A stretch of DNA of 64,000 nt from Nonomuraea solani (GTDB lineage: Bacteria; Actinomycetota; Actinomycetes; Streptosporangiales; Streptosporangiaceae). This document shows, one piece after another, positions 17,484-25,711 of the stretch (position 1 is its first letter; every line of letters begins with the position of its first letter). The position numbers and the translations under genes were made by a program. Below the pieces are notes generated by a model. That model saw only the letters and a list, made by a program, of their open reading frames with translations. It was not told where the DNA came from and did no database searches. The stretch is from NCBI RefSeq assembly GCF_900108335.1, contig NZ_FNVT01000009.1, positions 1 through 64,000 of the forward strand, written 5' to 3'.

Positions 17484-18358
17484 CGGTTGCCGTCCTTTGC
17501 GAACCACTGGATGGGAAGGGCGCAGGCGATCACGAGGAGCATGAGGACCATGGCCAGGGCCGAGGCCGTCCCCACCTCCCGTTCGGAGAAGGCCAGGTAG
17601 AAGATCTGCAGGCCGGGCACCATGGTCGTGTTGCCGGGGCCGCCCTGGGTGGAGATGTAGATGATGTCGAAGCTCGCCAGGGCCGCGATCACGGTCACGG
17701 TGACGCAGACCGCGATCTCCTGGCGCAGGCTGGGGACCGTGATGGAGAGGAACTCCCGCCACGGCCCGGCGCCGTCGAGGCGGGCGGCCTCGTACAGTGC
17801 CGGGTCGATCTTGCTCATGCCGGCCAGGAGCAGCAGCGTGCAGAGGCCGAGCAGCACCCATGCGCCGATCATGCCGACCGCCGGCAGGGCGGTGGCGAAG
17901 TCGCCCAGCCAGGCGCGGGTCACGCCGCCGAGGCCGACGAGCGAGAGGAGCTGGTTGATCACCCCGGTGGAGGCCAGCAGCCAGCTCCACGCGATGCCGG
18001 CCGCGACCAGCGGGATGACCTGCGGCAGGAACAGCACGGTGCGCGCCACGAGGGCGAGCCGGCTCTGGGCGATGCGCCTGATCGTGGCGGCGATCGCCAG
18101 GCCGAGCACGACCGGCATCGCGCTGAAGAAGACGATCAGCTTGAAGGCGTTCACCAGCGAGTCGAACAGGTCGGGGTCGGTGAAGACCTTGCCGTAGTTG
18201 GCCGCCCCGGCCCAGGTGGACGGGCCGATGCCGTCCCACTCGTACAGCGAGTACTGGAACGTCAAGGCGATCGGGCGCAGGACGAAGACCGCGTAGAAGG
18301 CGAGCGCGGGGATGATGAACAGCCAGCCGGCCAGGCCGCGGCGCGGGGAGCGGGTCAT
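17480..18358 (-). CDS. Carbohydrate ABC transporter permease (CUT1, MalF-like)
   Basis: A 292-residue permease beginning MTRSPRRGLAGWLFIIPALA, with six membrane helices. The EAA motif is YEAARLDGAGPWREFLSITV. The start ATG at 18356-18358 lies 8 nt after the stop of the binding-protein gene. It is the partner of the permease at 16659-17483. Confidence 0.9.
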   Translation of the reverse strand: MTRSPRRGLAGWLFIIPALAFYAVFVLRPIALTFQYSLYEWDGIGPSTWAGAANYGKVFTDPDLFDSLVNAFKLIVFFSAMPVVLGLAIAATIRRIAQSRLALVARTVLFLPQVIPLVAAGIAWSWLLASTGVINQLLSLVGLGGVTRAWLGDFATALPAVGMIGAWVLLGLCTLLLLAGMSKIDPALYEAARLDGAGPWREFLSITVPSLRQEIAVCVTVTVIAALASFDIIYISTQGGPGNTTMVPGLQIFYLAFSEREVGTASALAMVLMLLVIACALPIQWFAKDGNR

Positions 18359-18366
18359 GACCGCGC

Positions 18367-19728
18367 TCAGTTCCCTTCGAGCTGGCCGGCGTAGCCGTCC
18401 TGGACCGCTTTCAGCAGTCCTTGCGGTGTCTGCTCCCCGGCCACCAGCTTCTGCAGGTTCGGGGTCCAGCTCTTGGCGTAGATGGCGCCGGTGGCGTTGG
18501 CGATGAAGTCCATCGCGCCGTTGTCCTTGGCGATGTCCGCTCCGGCGGCGAGGGTGCTCGCGGTGACCTTGTCCGCGGCCACCTCGGGCATGTACGCGTC
18601 GGCGGGACCCATCGGGCGTGATCCGCCGACCTCGACGCCGATCTCGCGGGCCCGCTTGTCGGTGGCCACCCAGTTGAGGAAGAAGGCGGCGCAGCCGGCG
18701 TTCTTCGCGTTCGCGGCGATGCCGAAGGTGAGGGGCGCCGACATGGCGGCCCGCTTGCCGCCCTGCTGGGCTGGTGGCATCAGCGTGAAGCCGACGTTGC
18801 CCGGCATCTGCTTGTCGAGGTTGCCCGACTCCCAGTCGCCGTTGAACATGAACAGGCCCTGGCCGTCGATGAAGCGGCTCATCATCGTCGCGTAGTCGAC
18901 CGCGTTCACGTCCTTCTGGAAGTAGCCCGCCTTGATCCACTTCTCCAGGTGCTGGGCGGCCCGCGCATTCGATGGGGTGTCGATGGTGGCGCCGGGCTTC
19001 TGGAAGATCCAGTCGTTGATCGGTGCGGCCGGGCCGTAGGAGGCCATGAGGTTCTGCAGCGGGAACGCCAGCCCGCCGGTGGCGCCGCCGTTGAACTGCA
19101 CGATCGGGGTGACGCCCGCGCTCTTGGCCTTGGCCAGCGCGGCGTCGAGCTCCGGCAGCGTGGCGGGCGGTGCGGACATCCCGATCTGGGTGGCGAGCTT
19201 CTTGTTGTAGAAGACGCCGGTCATGCTGAAGTTGAGCCCCAGGGCGTACAGCGATCCCTCTCCGCGCGGCCGTCCGCCGGGGCCGAGGCGGAGCTGTTCG
19301 AGCTGCGAGGCCGGCCACTTGTCCCAGCCGAAGGACGTGGCGTAGCCGTCGAGGTTCTTCAGCAGGTTGTCCTTGACCAGCTCGGAGACCTGGGGCAGGC
19401 GCATCAGGTCGGGCGGGTTGTCCGCCAGGACGCGCGGGGCGTTCTGCGTGATGATCGCGAACTGGTCCTCGCGGATGTTCCAGGTGACGTTCGGGTGCTG
19501 CTTGGTGAACTCGGTGGTCAGCGCCTTGGGCAGCGGGAAACCGGTCTCGAAGTAGCCGCTCATCGTGATCGGGGCCGTACCGCACTCGGGTGCGGCGGAC
19601 CGCGCTGACGCGGTGGTGGCCGCGGGCCGCGGGCTGTCGCTGCCGGGAGCCGCGCAGGCGGCGGCCAGCGTCCCCATGGCGATCACCAGCGCGGCTCCGG
19701 CACTGCCGGGGCGAACTCGACGAGCCAT
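18367..19728 (-). CDS. Sugar-binding lipoprotein of the fructoside ABC importer
   Basis: A 453-residue extracellular solute-binding protein (family 1, CUT1 type). The ATG at 19726-19728 is chosen because GAGGAG lies 7 nt upstream; an in-frame ATG 27 nt earlier lacks this. A short basic N-terminus, a hydrophobic core and the lipobox LAAAC give a lipid-anchored protein with Cys near residue 25. The mature region has typical features such as VNAVDYATMMSRFIDGQGLF. Being first in the operon and divergent from the LacI gene, it is probably repressed by it. The sugar is inferred as sucrose or a fructo-oligosaccharide only from the GH68 gene in the same operon. Confidence 0.9.
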   Translation of the reverse strand: MARRVRPGSAGAALVIAMGTLAAACAAPGSDSPRPAATTASARSAAPECGTAPITMSGYFETGFPLPKALTTEFTKQHPNVTWNIREDQFAIITQNAPRVLADNPPDLMRLPQVSELVKDNLLKNLDGYATSFGWDKWPASQLEQLRLGPGGRPRGEGSLYALGLNFSMTGVFYNKKLATQIGMSAPPATLPELDAALAKAKSAGVTPIVQFNGGATGGLAFPLQNLMASYGPAAPINDWIFQKPGATIDTPSNARAAQHLEKWIKAGYFQKDVNAVDYATMMSRFIDGQGLFMFNGDWESGNLDKQMPGNVGFTLMPPAQQGGKRAAMSAPLTFGIAANAKNAGCAAFFLNWVATDKRAREIGVEVGGSRPMGPADAYMPEVAADKVTASTLAAGADIAKDNGAMDFIANATGAIYAKSWTPNLQKLVAGEQTPQGLLKAVQDGYAGQLEGN

Positions 19729-19778
19729 GTTGCGTCTCCTCTGCTGCCAGGACATTCGGCGCCGGGCTGATGTCCGTT

Positions 19779-19801
19779 GCTAAATCGGGTTAGCGCCCGA
19801 T
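19779..19801. promoter_or_regulatory. Candidate LacI-type operator between the importer and its regulator
   Basis: Two overlapping inverted repeats lie in the divergent intergenic region: GCTAA-N6-TTAGC (19779-19794) and ATCGGG-N6-CCCGAT (19784-19801). They are centred about 60 bp upstream of the binding-protein start, where a repressor would block transcription. Confidence 0.5.
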
Positions 19802-19867
19802 AGTGTCACCACGCGCGTCGTACGATGTCAACCCCCGCAACCGACTCTTGACGATCGGAGGTCCTGG

Positions 19868-20926
19868 GTGAGCCCACGACGGGTCACGCTGGCCGATGTG
19901 GCCAAAGCCGCGGGCGTCTCCCGCCCGACCGCCTCACTGGTGCTGTCGGGCCGGGGGCGCGAGTTGCGGATCTCTCAGGATGTCGAGCAGCGTGTCGTAC
20001 GGGCCGCCGACGAGTTGCAGTACCGGCCCAACATCGTCTCCGTGGGCCTGCGTAAGGGCACCTCCCAGACGATCGGCTTCGTCTCCGACACGGTCGCCAC
20101 CTCGCGCCTGGCCGGCGACATGATCAAGGGTGCGCTGGAGGCCGCCCGCGAGCGTGGCTTCATGCTGTTCATCGGCGAGACGGAAGGTGACGCCGAGCTC
20201 GAACGCCTCCTGCTGCAGGCCATGCACGACCGCCAGGTGGACGGGCTCATCCTCGCCTCGATGTTCACCAGGACCATCAAGGTGCCCAAGTCCATCACGG
20301 CCGCCTCCGCCGTCCTGCTCAACGCGCTGCCCGAACAGCCCACCCCCCTGCCCTCCGTCCTCCCCGACGAGGTCGAGGCCGGCCGCCGCGCGGCCCGTGT
20401 CCTGCTCGACGCCGGCCACCGCGAGGGCATCTACCTGATCGGCGAGGGCCCGCGCGTGCGCGACGTGACCCGGGAGAGCGTCGCGGCGGTGGAACGGCTC
20501 GTCGGCATCCGGGAGGCGCTCGGTGAGGCGGGCGTCAAGGTGGCGGGCGGTCGTACCTGCCCCGACTGGCAGCCGGAACACGGCCTCGCCGCGACGCGGG
20601 ACCTCCTGCGGACCGCGCGCCCGCGGGCGCTGATCTGCTTCAACGACCGGATCGCCATGGGCGCCTACCAGGCACTCGACGATGCCGGGCTCGGCGTTCC
20701 GGGCGACGTGTCCGTCGTCTCCTTCGACGACCACCCCATCGCCTCATGGATCAGGCCGGGGCTGACGACCGTGGCACTGCCGCACTACGAGCTCGGCCGC
20801 AAGGCCGTCGACGTGCTGTTCGCCCAGATGAACGGCGACCACCCGGATCCCGATCGGCTGGGCGAGGTGCACCGGGTGCCCATGCCCCTGCGCACCCGCG
20901 GGTCCATCGCGCCACCGGCCGGCTGA
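19868..20926 (+). CDS. LacI-family transcriptional regulator (fructoside locus)
   Basis: A 352-residue repressor. The GTG start at 19868 follows GGAGG by 6 nt. The N-terminal HTH reads VTLADVAKAAGVSRPTASLV, followed by a hinge with RPNIVSVGLRKG in place of the usual R-x-x-A-x-x-L hinge helix. The rest is the periplasmic-binding-protein-like ligand domain, with FNDRIAMGAYQALDDAGLGV and VVSFDDHPIASWIRPGLTTV. It is divergent from the sugar importer and convergent with the ATP-grasp gene, whose stop lies 5 bp away. The likely inducer is the imported sugar or a breakdown product. Confidence 0.9.
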   Translation: MSPRRVTLADVAKAAGVSRPTASLVLSGRGRELRISQDVEQRVVRAADELQYRPNIVSVGLRKGTSQTIGFVSDTVATSRLAGDMIKGALEAARERGFMLFIGETEGDAELERLLLQAMHDRQVDGLILASMFTRTIKVPKSITAASAVLLNALPEQPTPLPSVLPDEVEAGRRAARVLLDAGHREGIYLIGEGPRVRDVTRESVAAVERLVGIREALGEAGVKVAGGRTCPDWQPEHGLAATRDLLRTARPRALICFNDRIAMGAYQALDDAGLGVPGDVSVVSFDDHPIASWIRPGLTTVALPHYELGRKAVDVLFAQMNGDHPDPDRLGEVHRVPMPLRTRGSIAPPAG

Positions 20927-20930
20927 CGCC

Positions 20931-22124
20931 TCACGTTCGATGGTGCAGGATGTGCTGCCAGCCCTCAGGGCTGAGCGCGTACGCGGTCACGCTGCCGGAG
21001 GCGAACCACTGCCAGGCGGCGGGACGGACGAGGGTCGCGCCCGTGGCGAACGCCAGCAGCAGACGGCTGCGCGGATCGCGGCCGGCCGGTGTGAGCTCCT
21101 CCCTGCTGCCCGCGTACAGGTGTCGCTTGCTGAGGGCCGCTCCCAGCTCGCCGAGCACGCCCCGGCAGGATTTCGTGCGCTGGGCGGCGCCCAGGATGGC
21201 CGGCAGGAGTTGGTGGGTGGCCACGCCCGCGGCTCCGGGCGGCTGGGGTGCGGGTGTACGGCCGCGGGCGAGGTCGAGCAGCGGGGTGACGAGGTCCACG
21301 CCGGACAGCAGGGCGTTGACCGGCTCGACCAGCCTCGGGTTCAGGTCGATGAAGACCGGGCCGCCGGGGCCGAGGATGACGTCGGCCGACAGCGCCCCGT
21401 GCCAGGCGAGCTCGGCTCCCAGACGCGACACGTGGTCGCGCACGGCCGGTAGGTCGACGCTCAGCTTGTGGGTGGCGCCGCCCCTGACGCCCTCCCCCGT
21501 TCGCAGGCAGGCGTGGAAGGCGAGTAGCTGGCCCGCGCCGAACACCGACTGGATCATCGCCAGCCGGCCGGGCACCTCGCGCTGCACTAGCAGGGCGCCT
21601 GTCGCCTGACCGGCGTGCCAGTGCAGGTCGGCGGCGTCGTTCAGGCGGTGTACGCCGCCGGAGGCGGTGCCGATCGGGGTCTTGAGATAGGCGGGGAAGG
21701 CACTCCAGCCGGAGGGGCCGGTGATGACGGCCGAGAGCGGTTGCGGCAGGCCGAGCCGGTCGAGGAGGGCGTACGCGGCGATCTTGTCCTGCGTCTGGGC
21801 CAGGGCGGCGAACGGCGGCACGGCGGTGGCGACTCCCTGCTCGCGCAGCAGGCCGGCGGACTTGGACAGCACCGCCACCTGTTCCTGCGTGGGCAGCAGC
21901 ACGTCGAAGCCGCCGCTCCGGTAGATGGCGACGGCCGCGCGCAGCCAGCCGAACGGGTCGGTGCCGTAGAAGGGTGTCCGGTGGACGCGGCGGACGTGCC
22001 GGGTGAAGGCGCAGACGCACATCGGGTCGGGAGAGAGCACCTCGACGTGGTGACCGGCCCGCGACAGCAGGGTGGCGCACTGCCGGGAGGTGAGTCCCGA
22101 ACCGTCTGACAGCAGGATCCGCAT
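20931..22124 (-). CDS. ATP-grasp domain protein
   Basis: A 397-residue ATP-grasp-fold enzyme, likely a carboxylate-amine/thiol ligase of unknown substrate. It starts MRILLSDGSGLTSRQCATLL, a Rossmann-like pre-ATP-grasp domain. The ATP-binding region includes FPAYLKTPIGTASGGVHRL near residue 145. The metal-binding strand is DVILGPGGPVFIDLNPRLVE near residue 250, with the D-x-N-P-R pattern typical of the family. The C-terminal 110 or so residues are not assignable. It is transcribed divergently from a TetR gene, with a 33-bp operator in the 51-bp gap, so it is very probably the TetR target. It could make or modify a small peptide or carbamoyl-type compound. Confidence 0.8.
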   Translation of the reverse strand: MRILLSDGSGLTSRQCATLLSRAGHHVEVLSPDPMCVCAFTRHVRRVHRTPFYGTDPFGWLRAAVAIYRSGGFDVLLPTQEQVAVLSKSAGLLREQGVATAVPPFAALAQTQDKIAAYALLDRLGLPQPLSAVITGPSGWSAFPAYLKTPIGTASGGVHRLNDAADLHWHAGQATGALLVQREVPGRLAMIQSVFGAGQLLAFHACLRTGEGVRGGATHKLSVDLPAVRDHVSRLGAELAWHGALSADVILGPGGPVFIDLNPRLVEPVNALLSGVDLVTPLLDLARGRTPAPQPPGAAGVATHQLLPAILGAAQRTKSCRGVLGELGAALSKRHLYAGSREELTPAGRDPRSRLLLAFATGATLVRPAAWQWFASGSVTAYALSPEGWQHILHHRT

Positions 22125-22142
22125 GGCCGCCTCTTCGATGCC

Positions 22143-22175
22143 GATGAGTAAATATACTCTATATACTTACTCATC
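22143..22175. promoter_or_regulatory. 33-bp palindromic TetR operator covering both divergent promoters
   Basis: The arms GATGAGTAA and TTACTCATC flank an AT-rich centre with TATA and TATA symmetry; 13 of 16 base pairs match. The right half ends one base before the TetR ATG. The hexamer TATACT at 22162-22167 is placed as a -10 element for a leaderless tetR mRNA, and TATA-like hexamers on the other strand serve the ATP-grasp gene. Confidence 0.75.
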
Positions 22176-22727
22176 ATGGGACGCCCCGCGCAGATCGATC
22201 GAGCCGCCATCGTGGCCGCCGCCCTGGCCATCGCCGACACCCAGGGCCTGGCCGCCGTCACCATGCCGAGCGTGGCCACCCGGCTCGGCGTCACCGCCAT
22301 GGCGCTGTATCGCCACGTCGGCGGCAAGGAGGCCCTGCTGGACGCCCTGGTGGAAGCGCTGCTGACCGAGACGCCCCTGCCCCCGGCCGGCCTGACCTGG
22401 CAGGAGCGGCTGGAGCGGCTGGCCCACGCGATCCGCGCCACGGCGCTACGCCACCCGGCCGCCTTCCCGCTGCTGCTGCAGCGGCCCGCCGCCACCGACG
22501 AGGCCCTGCGGGTCCGCGACTCCGTCTGCTCCGCCCTGGTCGAGGCCGGCCTCTCCCCCGCCGCCGCCGCTCGCGCCGAGCGCCTGATCAGTACGGCGGT
22601 GCTGGGCTTCGCGGCCGGCGAGGCGGCGGGCCGCTTCGACCGGCACGCCCGCAGTGTGCGCGACGAGGACTTCGCCTGCCTGTTGTCGGCCATCAGGGCG
22701 AGCTGCCTCCGGCAGGTGGAGGCGTAG
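22176..22727 (+). CDS. TetR-family regulator (TetR_C class)
   Basis: A 183-residue repressor. The N-terminal HTH includes VTMPSVATRLGVTAMALYRH, the recognition-helix pattern of TetR/TtgR-like proteins. The C-terminal part resembles the tetracycline-repressor-type ligand domain (ALRHPAAFPLLLQRP, AVLGFAAGEAAGRFD). The ATG at 22176 has no Shine-Dalgarno; it abuts the operator and lies 8 nt after a -10 hexamer, so translation is probably leaderless. It should repress itself and the divergent ATP-grasp gene. Confidence 0.88.
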   Translation: MGRPAQIDRAAIVAAALAIADTQGLAAVTMPSVATRLGVTAMALYRHVGGKEALLDALVEALLTETPLPPAGLTWQERLERLAHAIRATALRHPAAFPLLLQRPAATDEALRVRDSVCSALVEAGLSPAAAARAERLISTAVLGFAAGEAAGRFDRHARSVRDEDFACLLSAIRASCLRQVEA

Positions 22728-22730
22728 CCG

Positions 22731-22904
22731 GTGTCGGCCGCAAGGCCGGCGTTCGACGGGTCGGGGCGGGCCATCCTCGCCGACCCCGAAGGCAACGAGT
22801 TCTGCGTCCTGCGCGGCGAATCCGACCGCGCTCCTGACTTGGGGGTTCCCAGGAAGGGCGGCGCGGTGGACGCTGAAGACCTTCTCGGCACGCAATGGCA
22901 GTGA
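22731..22904 (+). pseudogene. VOC/glyoxalase-fold C-terminal relic
   Basis: A 57-codon open stretch just after the TetR stop contains the hallmark end of a glyoxalase/bleomycin-resistance (VOC) domain, AILADPEGNEFCVLRGESDR. The preceding 90 or so residues that should build the fold are absent, so this is the tail of a deleted gene. The stop overlaps the ribosome binding site of the P450 gene. It may still be translated, since a GTG opens the frame, but it cannot fold as a VOC domain. Confidence 0.65.
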
Positions 22905-22914
22905 GGAGTTCGCC

Positions 22915-24078
22915 GTGCCACCGATCTTCCCGTTCACCACGCCACCCACGGAAGAAGCCGACCAGGAAGCCCTGCGGCTGCTGGAGCGGGGGCCGGTCGT
23001 GCCGGCCACGATGGGGCCGCACGAGGTCTACCTCGCGCTCGGCTACCACGCCGTACGGCAGGTGCTGAGCGACAACCGCTTCAGCCGCGAGGAGGCTATC
23101 AAGCCGGGCGGGCCGGTCTACATCCCGTCCGCGTCCAACCCGTTCGTGATCACGAGCATGGACCCGCCCCGGCACGCCCGCATCCGCAAACTCATGTCGC
23201 AGACGTTCACCCCGCGCATGGTGGACCGGCTCCAGCCCCGGGTCCAGGCCATCGTCGACGACCTGCTCGACCCGCTGGAACCGCCCGCCGACCTGGTGCG
23301 GGACTTCACCGGCCCGCTCCCGGTCATGGTGATCTGCGAGCTGCTCGGTGCCCCTTACGAAGACCGGTCCCAGATCGAGAGCTGGTCGCGCACGCTGACG
23401 TCCAATGTGCTGCCCATCGAGGAGATCAGGGCCGCGGAACGGGCGATTCAGGCGTACCTGCGTGACCTCGTCGAGCTCAAACGCCGCGAACCCGACGAGG
23501 CGCTGATCGCGGAGCTCGTCCGCGTCAACGACGCCGAGCACCATCTGACGGCGGACGAGCTGGTGTCGAACCTGCAGGTGCTCCTGACCGCCGGCCACGA
23601 GACGACGGTCAACCAGCTCGGCAACTTCACGGTGACGCTGCTGCGCGACCCCGGCCAGCTCGCGCTGGTCCGCGACGACCCCGGCCTCATGCCCCAGGCG
23701 ATCGAGGAGCTCCTGCGCTACAGCAGGCTCAGCAGCGCCGCGCTGCCCAGGGTGACGACGGAGGACGTCCTGCTGGAGGGCGTGCTCATCCCGAAGGGCG
23801 CCGCCGTGATGCCCATCGTCGCCGCGGCCAACCGCGACCCGTCCGTCTTCCCCGAGCCGCACCGGTTCGACATCACGCGGCAGGAGCCCGCCCCGCACGT
23901 CGCGCTCGGCCACGGGACCCATTTCTGCCTCGGCGCCCACCTGACGAGGCTTGAGCTGCGGGTCGCGCTCACGTCACTGTTCGAGCGCTTCCCGAAGCTC
24001 GCGCTCGTCACCGACGACCTGTCCTACGACCCGCTCTCGCCGGGCCGGCGGCTCATGTCGTTGCGGGTGACCTGGTAA
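22915..24078 (+). CDS. Cytochrome P450 (class I bacterial type)
   Basis: A 387-residue soluble P450 monooxygenase. The GTG at 22915 is chosen because GAGGAG lies 6 nt upstream and P450 similarity begins immediately (FPFTTPPTEEADQEALRLLE). The I-helix oxygen-activation motif is AGHETT (226-231), the ExxR is EELLR (E265-R268), and the heme loop is HGTHFCLGAH with Cys338 as axial ligand. SMDPPRHARIRKLMSQTFTP is a typical C-helix. Redox partners are not encoded nearby. The gene follows a VOC relic on the same strand and may be transcribed with the TetR gene. The substrate is unknown. Confidence 0.92.
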   Translation: MPPIFPFTTPPTEEADQEALRLLERGPVVPATMGPHEVYLALGYHAVRQVLSDNRFSREEAIKPGGPVYIPSASNPFVITSMDPPRHARIRKLMSQTFTPRMVDRLQPRVQAIVDDLLDPLEPPADLVRDFTGPLPVMVICELLGAPYEDRSQIESWSRTLTSNVLPIEEIRAAERAIQAYLRDLVELKRREPDEALIAELVRVNDAEHHLTADELVSNLQVLLTAGHETTVNQLGNFTVTLLRDPGQLALVRDDPGLMPQAIEELLRYSRLSSAALPRVTTEDVLLEGVLIPKGAAVMPIVAAANRDPSVFPEPHRFDITRQEPAPHVALGHGTHFCLGAHLTRLELRVALTSLFERFPKLALVTDDLSYDPLSPGRRLMSLRVTW

Positions 24079-24149
24079 GGGAGACCTTAAGCGAACCGTA
24101 AGACGGGCCCGCCAGGATACGAGCACATCGAAACGACGGGAGAGACATC

Positions 24150-24701
24150 ATGAGGAAGATCGCCGCCAGCCTGTTCATCTCACTCGACGGGGTCGTCCAG
24201 GACCCGGCGGAGTGGCATTTCCCGTACTTCAACGACGAGATGGGCGCGGCCGTGGACGGCCAGATGACCGACACCCTGCTCCTGGGGCGCAAGACCTATG
24301 ACAGTTTCGCCGGAGCATGGCCGGAGCGGGAGGCCGAGGGCGGCGAGGAGGCCGGCTTCGCCAAGACGCTCGGCGACGCACGGAAGATCGTCGTGTCCCG
24401 CCGGCCGCTGGAGTTCACCTGGCGCAACTCCGAGCTCATGAAGGGCGACCTGGTCGAGGCCGTGACCGCGGTGAAGAACGAGCCCGGCGGCACCATCGCC
24501 GTGAGCGCCTCGGTCTCGGTGGTACGCCAGTTGCTGGCCGCGGGGCTGCTGGACGAGCTGCACCTGCTGGTGCACCCGATCGCCGTCCGCAAGGGTGAGC
24601 GCCTGTTCGACGAGGGCGACGGCTCCGTCCCTCTGGAGCTGATCAAGTCCGAGACGTTCACGACCGGCGTGCTGTACCTGGTCTACCGGCCGGCCAAGTG
24701 A
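24150..24701 (+). CDS. DHFR-fold / RibD C-terminal-like reductase
   Basis: A 183-residue member of the dihydrofolate-reductase-fold group (RibD_C), a small NADPH-dependent reductase of unknown substrate. It begins MRKIAASLFISLDGVVQDPA, with the family motif SLDGVVQDP. LLGRKTYDSFAGAWP matches the second conserved block, and ISVSASVSVVRQLLAAGLLDEL-like spacing the third (seen as GGTIAVSASVSVVRQLL). A good site (GGGAGAG) precedes the ATG. It is not a true DHFR; proteins of this type are common near actinomycete regulators and often called YyaP/DHFR-family. Confidence 0.88.
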   Translation: MRKIAASLFISLDGVVQDPAEWHFPYFNDEMGAAVDGQMTDTLLLGRKTYDSFAGAWPEREAEGGEEAGFAKTLGDARKIVVSRRPLEFTWRNSELMKGDLVEAVTAVKNEPGGTIAVSASVSVVRQLLAAGLLDELHLLVHPIAVRKGERLFDEGDGSVPLELIKSETFTTGVLYLVYRPAK

Positions 24702-24894
24702 GCCCGGCTCCAGAAGCGGTGCTGGTGGTCCTTGACGAAGTCGGCCCGCTTCCAGGCTCCGGAGGTCAGCGACCGCACGTGCCAGCCGGCCTGGCCGCGG
24801 TCGTCGCGCAGCCAGGGCCAGCCCTGCTCGCCGCCGCCGTTGGGGTCGCCGCGAACGCGGCCAGCAGGGCGACGGCGAGGCCCATTTTCATCAT
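24683..24894 (-). pseudogene. Frameshifted small secreted protein
   Basis: The ATG at 24892-24894 has a perfect ribosome binding site (AAGGAG, 6 nt spacing) and opens a clear signal peptide, MMKMGLAVALLAAFAATPTA. In that frame the ORF ends after 42 residues at 24766 with low-GC3 codons. Shifting frame by one base near residue 18 gives a GC3-rich stretch with protein-like composition: GGGEQGWPWLRDDRGQAGWH, then WKRADFVKDHQHRFWSRAHL, ending at 24683 inside the 3' end of the DHFR-like gene. The simplest reading is a single-base indel in a secreted protein of about 70 residues. It might also be a sequencing error. Confidence 0.5.
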
Positions 24895-24942
24895 GTCCGT
24901 CTCCTTGGTGATCAGGTGATGGCAGGACCGTAGCCAGATTTG

Positions 24943-24976
24943 CACGATCGTGTCAAACGATCGCGCAAAACGTTTG
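24943..24976. promoter_or_regulatory. Candidate TetR operator region
   Basis: The gap between the secreted-protein relic and the second TetR gene holds a perfect 10-bp palindrome CACGATCGTG (24943-24952) and an inverted repeat CAAACG-N11-CGTTTG (24954-24976) that encloses CGATCG. It lies 28-60 bp upstream of the TetR start. Confidence 0.45.
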
Positions 24977-25003
24977 TGCCAATCCGTTGGTACGGTGTCC
25001 CGC

Positions 25004-25579
25004 ATGGGAAACCGTGAGGACCTCCTCGCCGCCGCCAAGCGGTGCCTGCGTGAAAAGGGCTACGACCGCACCAGCGTCCGCGACATCGCCACCGCCGCAG
25101 GCGTGAGCACCGCCGCGATCGGCTACCACTACCGATCCCGGGAGGCGCTGCTCACCCAGGCGCTGTTCGACCTGCTGGACGAATGGGGCGACAGCCTCGG
25201 CCGCGCGCTCGCCCCCAACGCCGGCGACGACGCGGCCCACGCCTTCGAGCGCATGTGGGAGGGGCTCACCGAGCAGTTCGCCGCCCATCCGGATCTCTGG
25301 CTGGCCACGGTGGAGTTGTTCCTGCAGGCCCAACGGCAGCCCGAACTGCGCACCCGGGTGGCCGGCGGCATCGCGGAAGGCTGGCGCGGCATGGCCGCGA
25401 TCCTGCGGAGCGTGCCGGAGGAGACCGTCTCCGACCACTCCGCGCGCACGCTCGGCATGGTGCAGACGGCGCTGATGGGCGGCGTGATGATCCAGAGCCT
25501 CAGCGATCCGGCGAACGCGCCCACGGCGGCCGAGGTGCTGGAGGGCCTCCGCGCACTGGCGAAGCTCGCGGGCCCATGA
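25004..25579 (+). CDS. TetR-family regulator
   Basis: A 191-residue repressor. The start is the ATG at 25004 (MGNREDLLAAAKRCLREKGY); an upstream in-frame start at 24950 would lie within the palindromic region and is less likely. The HTH is TSVRDIATAAGVSTAAIGYH. The C-terminal ligand domain contains DLWLATVELFLQAQRQPEL, typical of one large TetR subgroup. It is divergent from the frameshifted secreted ORF and followed by the glycan locus. Its target is not evident. Confidence 0.88.
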   Translation: MGNREDLLAAAKRCLREKGYDRTSVRDIATAAGVSTAAIGYHYRSREALLTQALFDLLDEWGDSLGRALAPNAGDDAAHAFERMWEGLTEQFAAHPDLWLATVELFLQAQRQPELRTRVAGGIAEGWRGMAAILRSVPEETVSDHSARTLGMVQTALMGGVMIQSLSDPANAPTAAEVLEGLRALAKLAGP

Positions 25580-25644
25580 CGACCGCCGCACCGGTCCGGT
25601 GACAGGCCATTGACACGTTTCCGTCAACGGATCTACGATCCGAT

Positions 25645-25656
25645 CGAATCGATTCG
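25645..25656. promoter_or_regulatory. LacI operator copy A (CGAATCGATTCG)
   Basis: A perfect 12-bp palindrome about 80 bp upstream of the secreted glycosidase start. The same sequence recurs at five other places in the next 8 kb. Confidence 0.75.
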
Positions 25657-25711
25657 CTAATACACCTCTCCTAGGCATTCCGATGCCAGTTGAGCGCCGT
25701 TCCCGTGGTTT

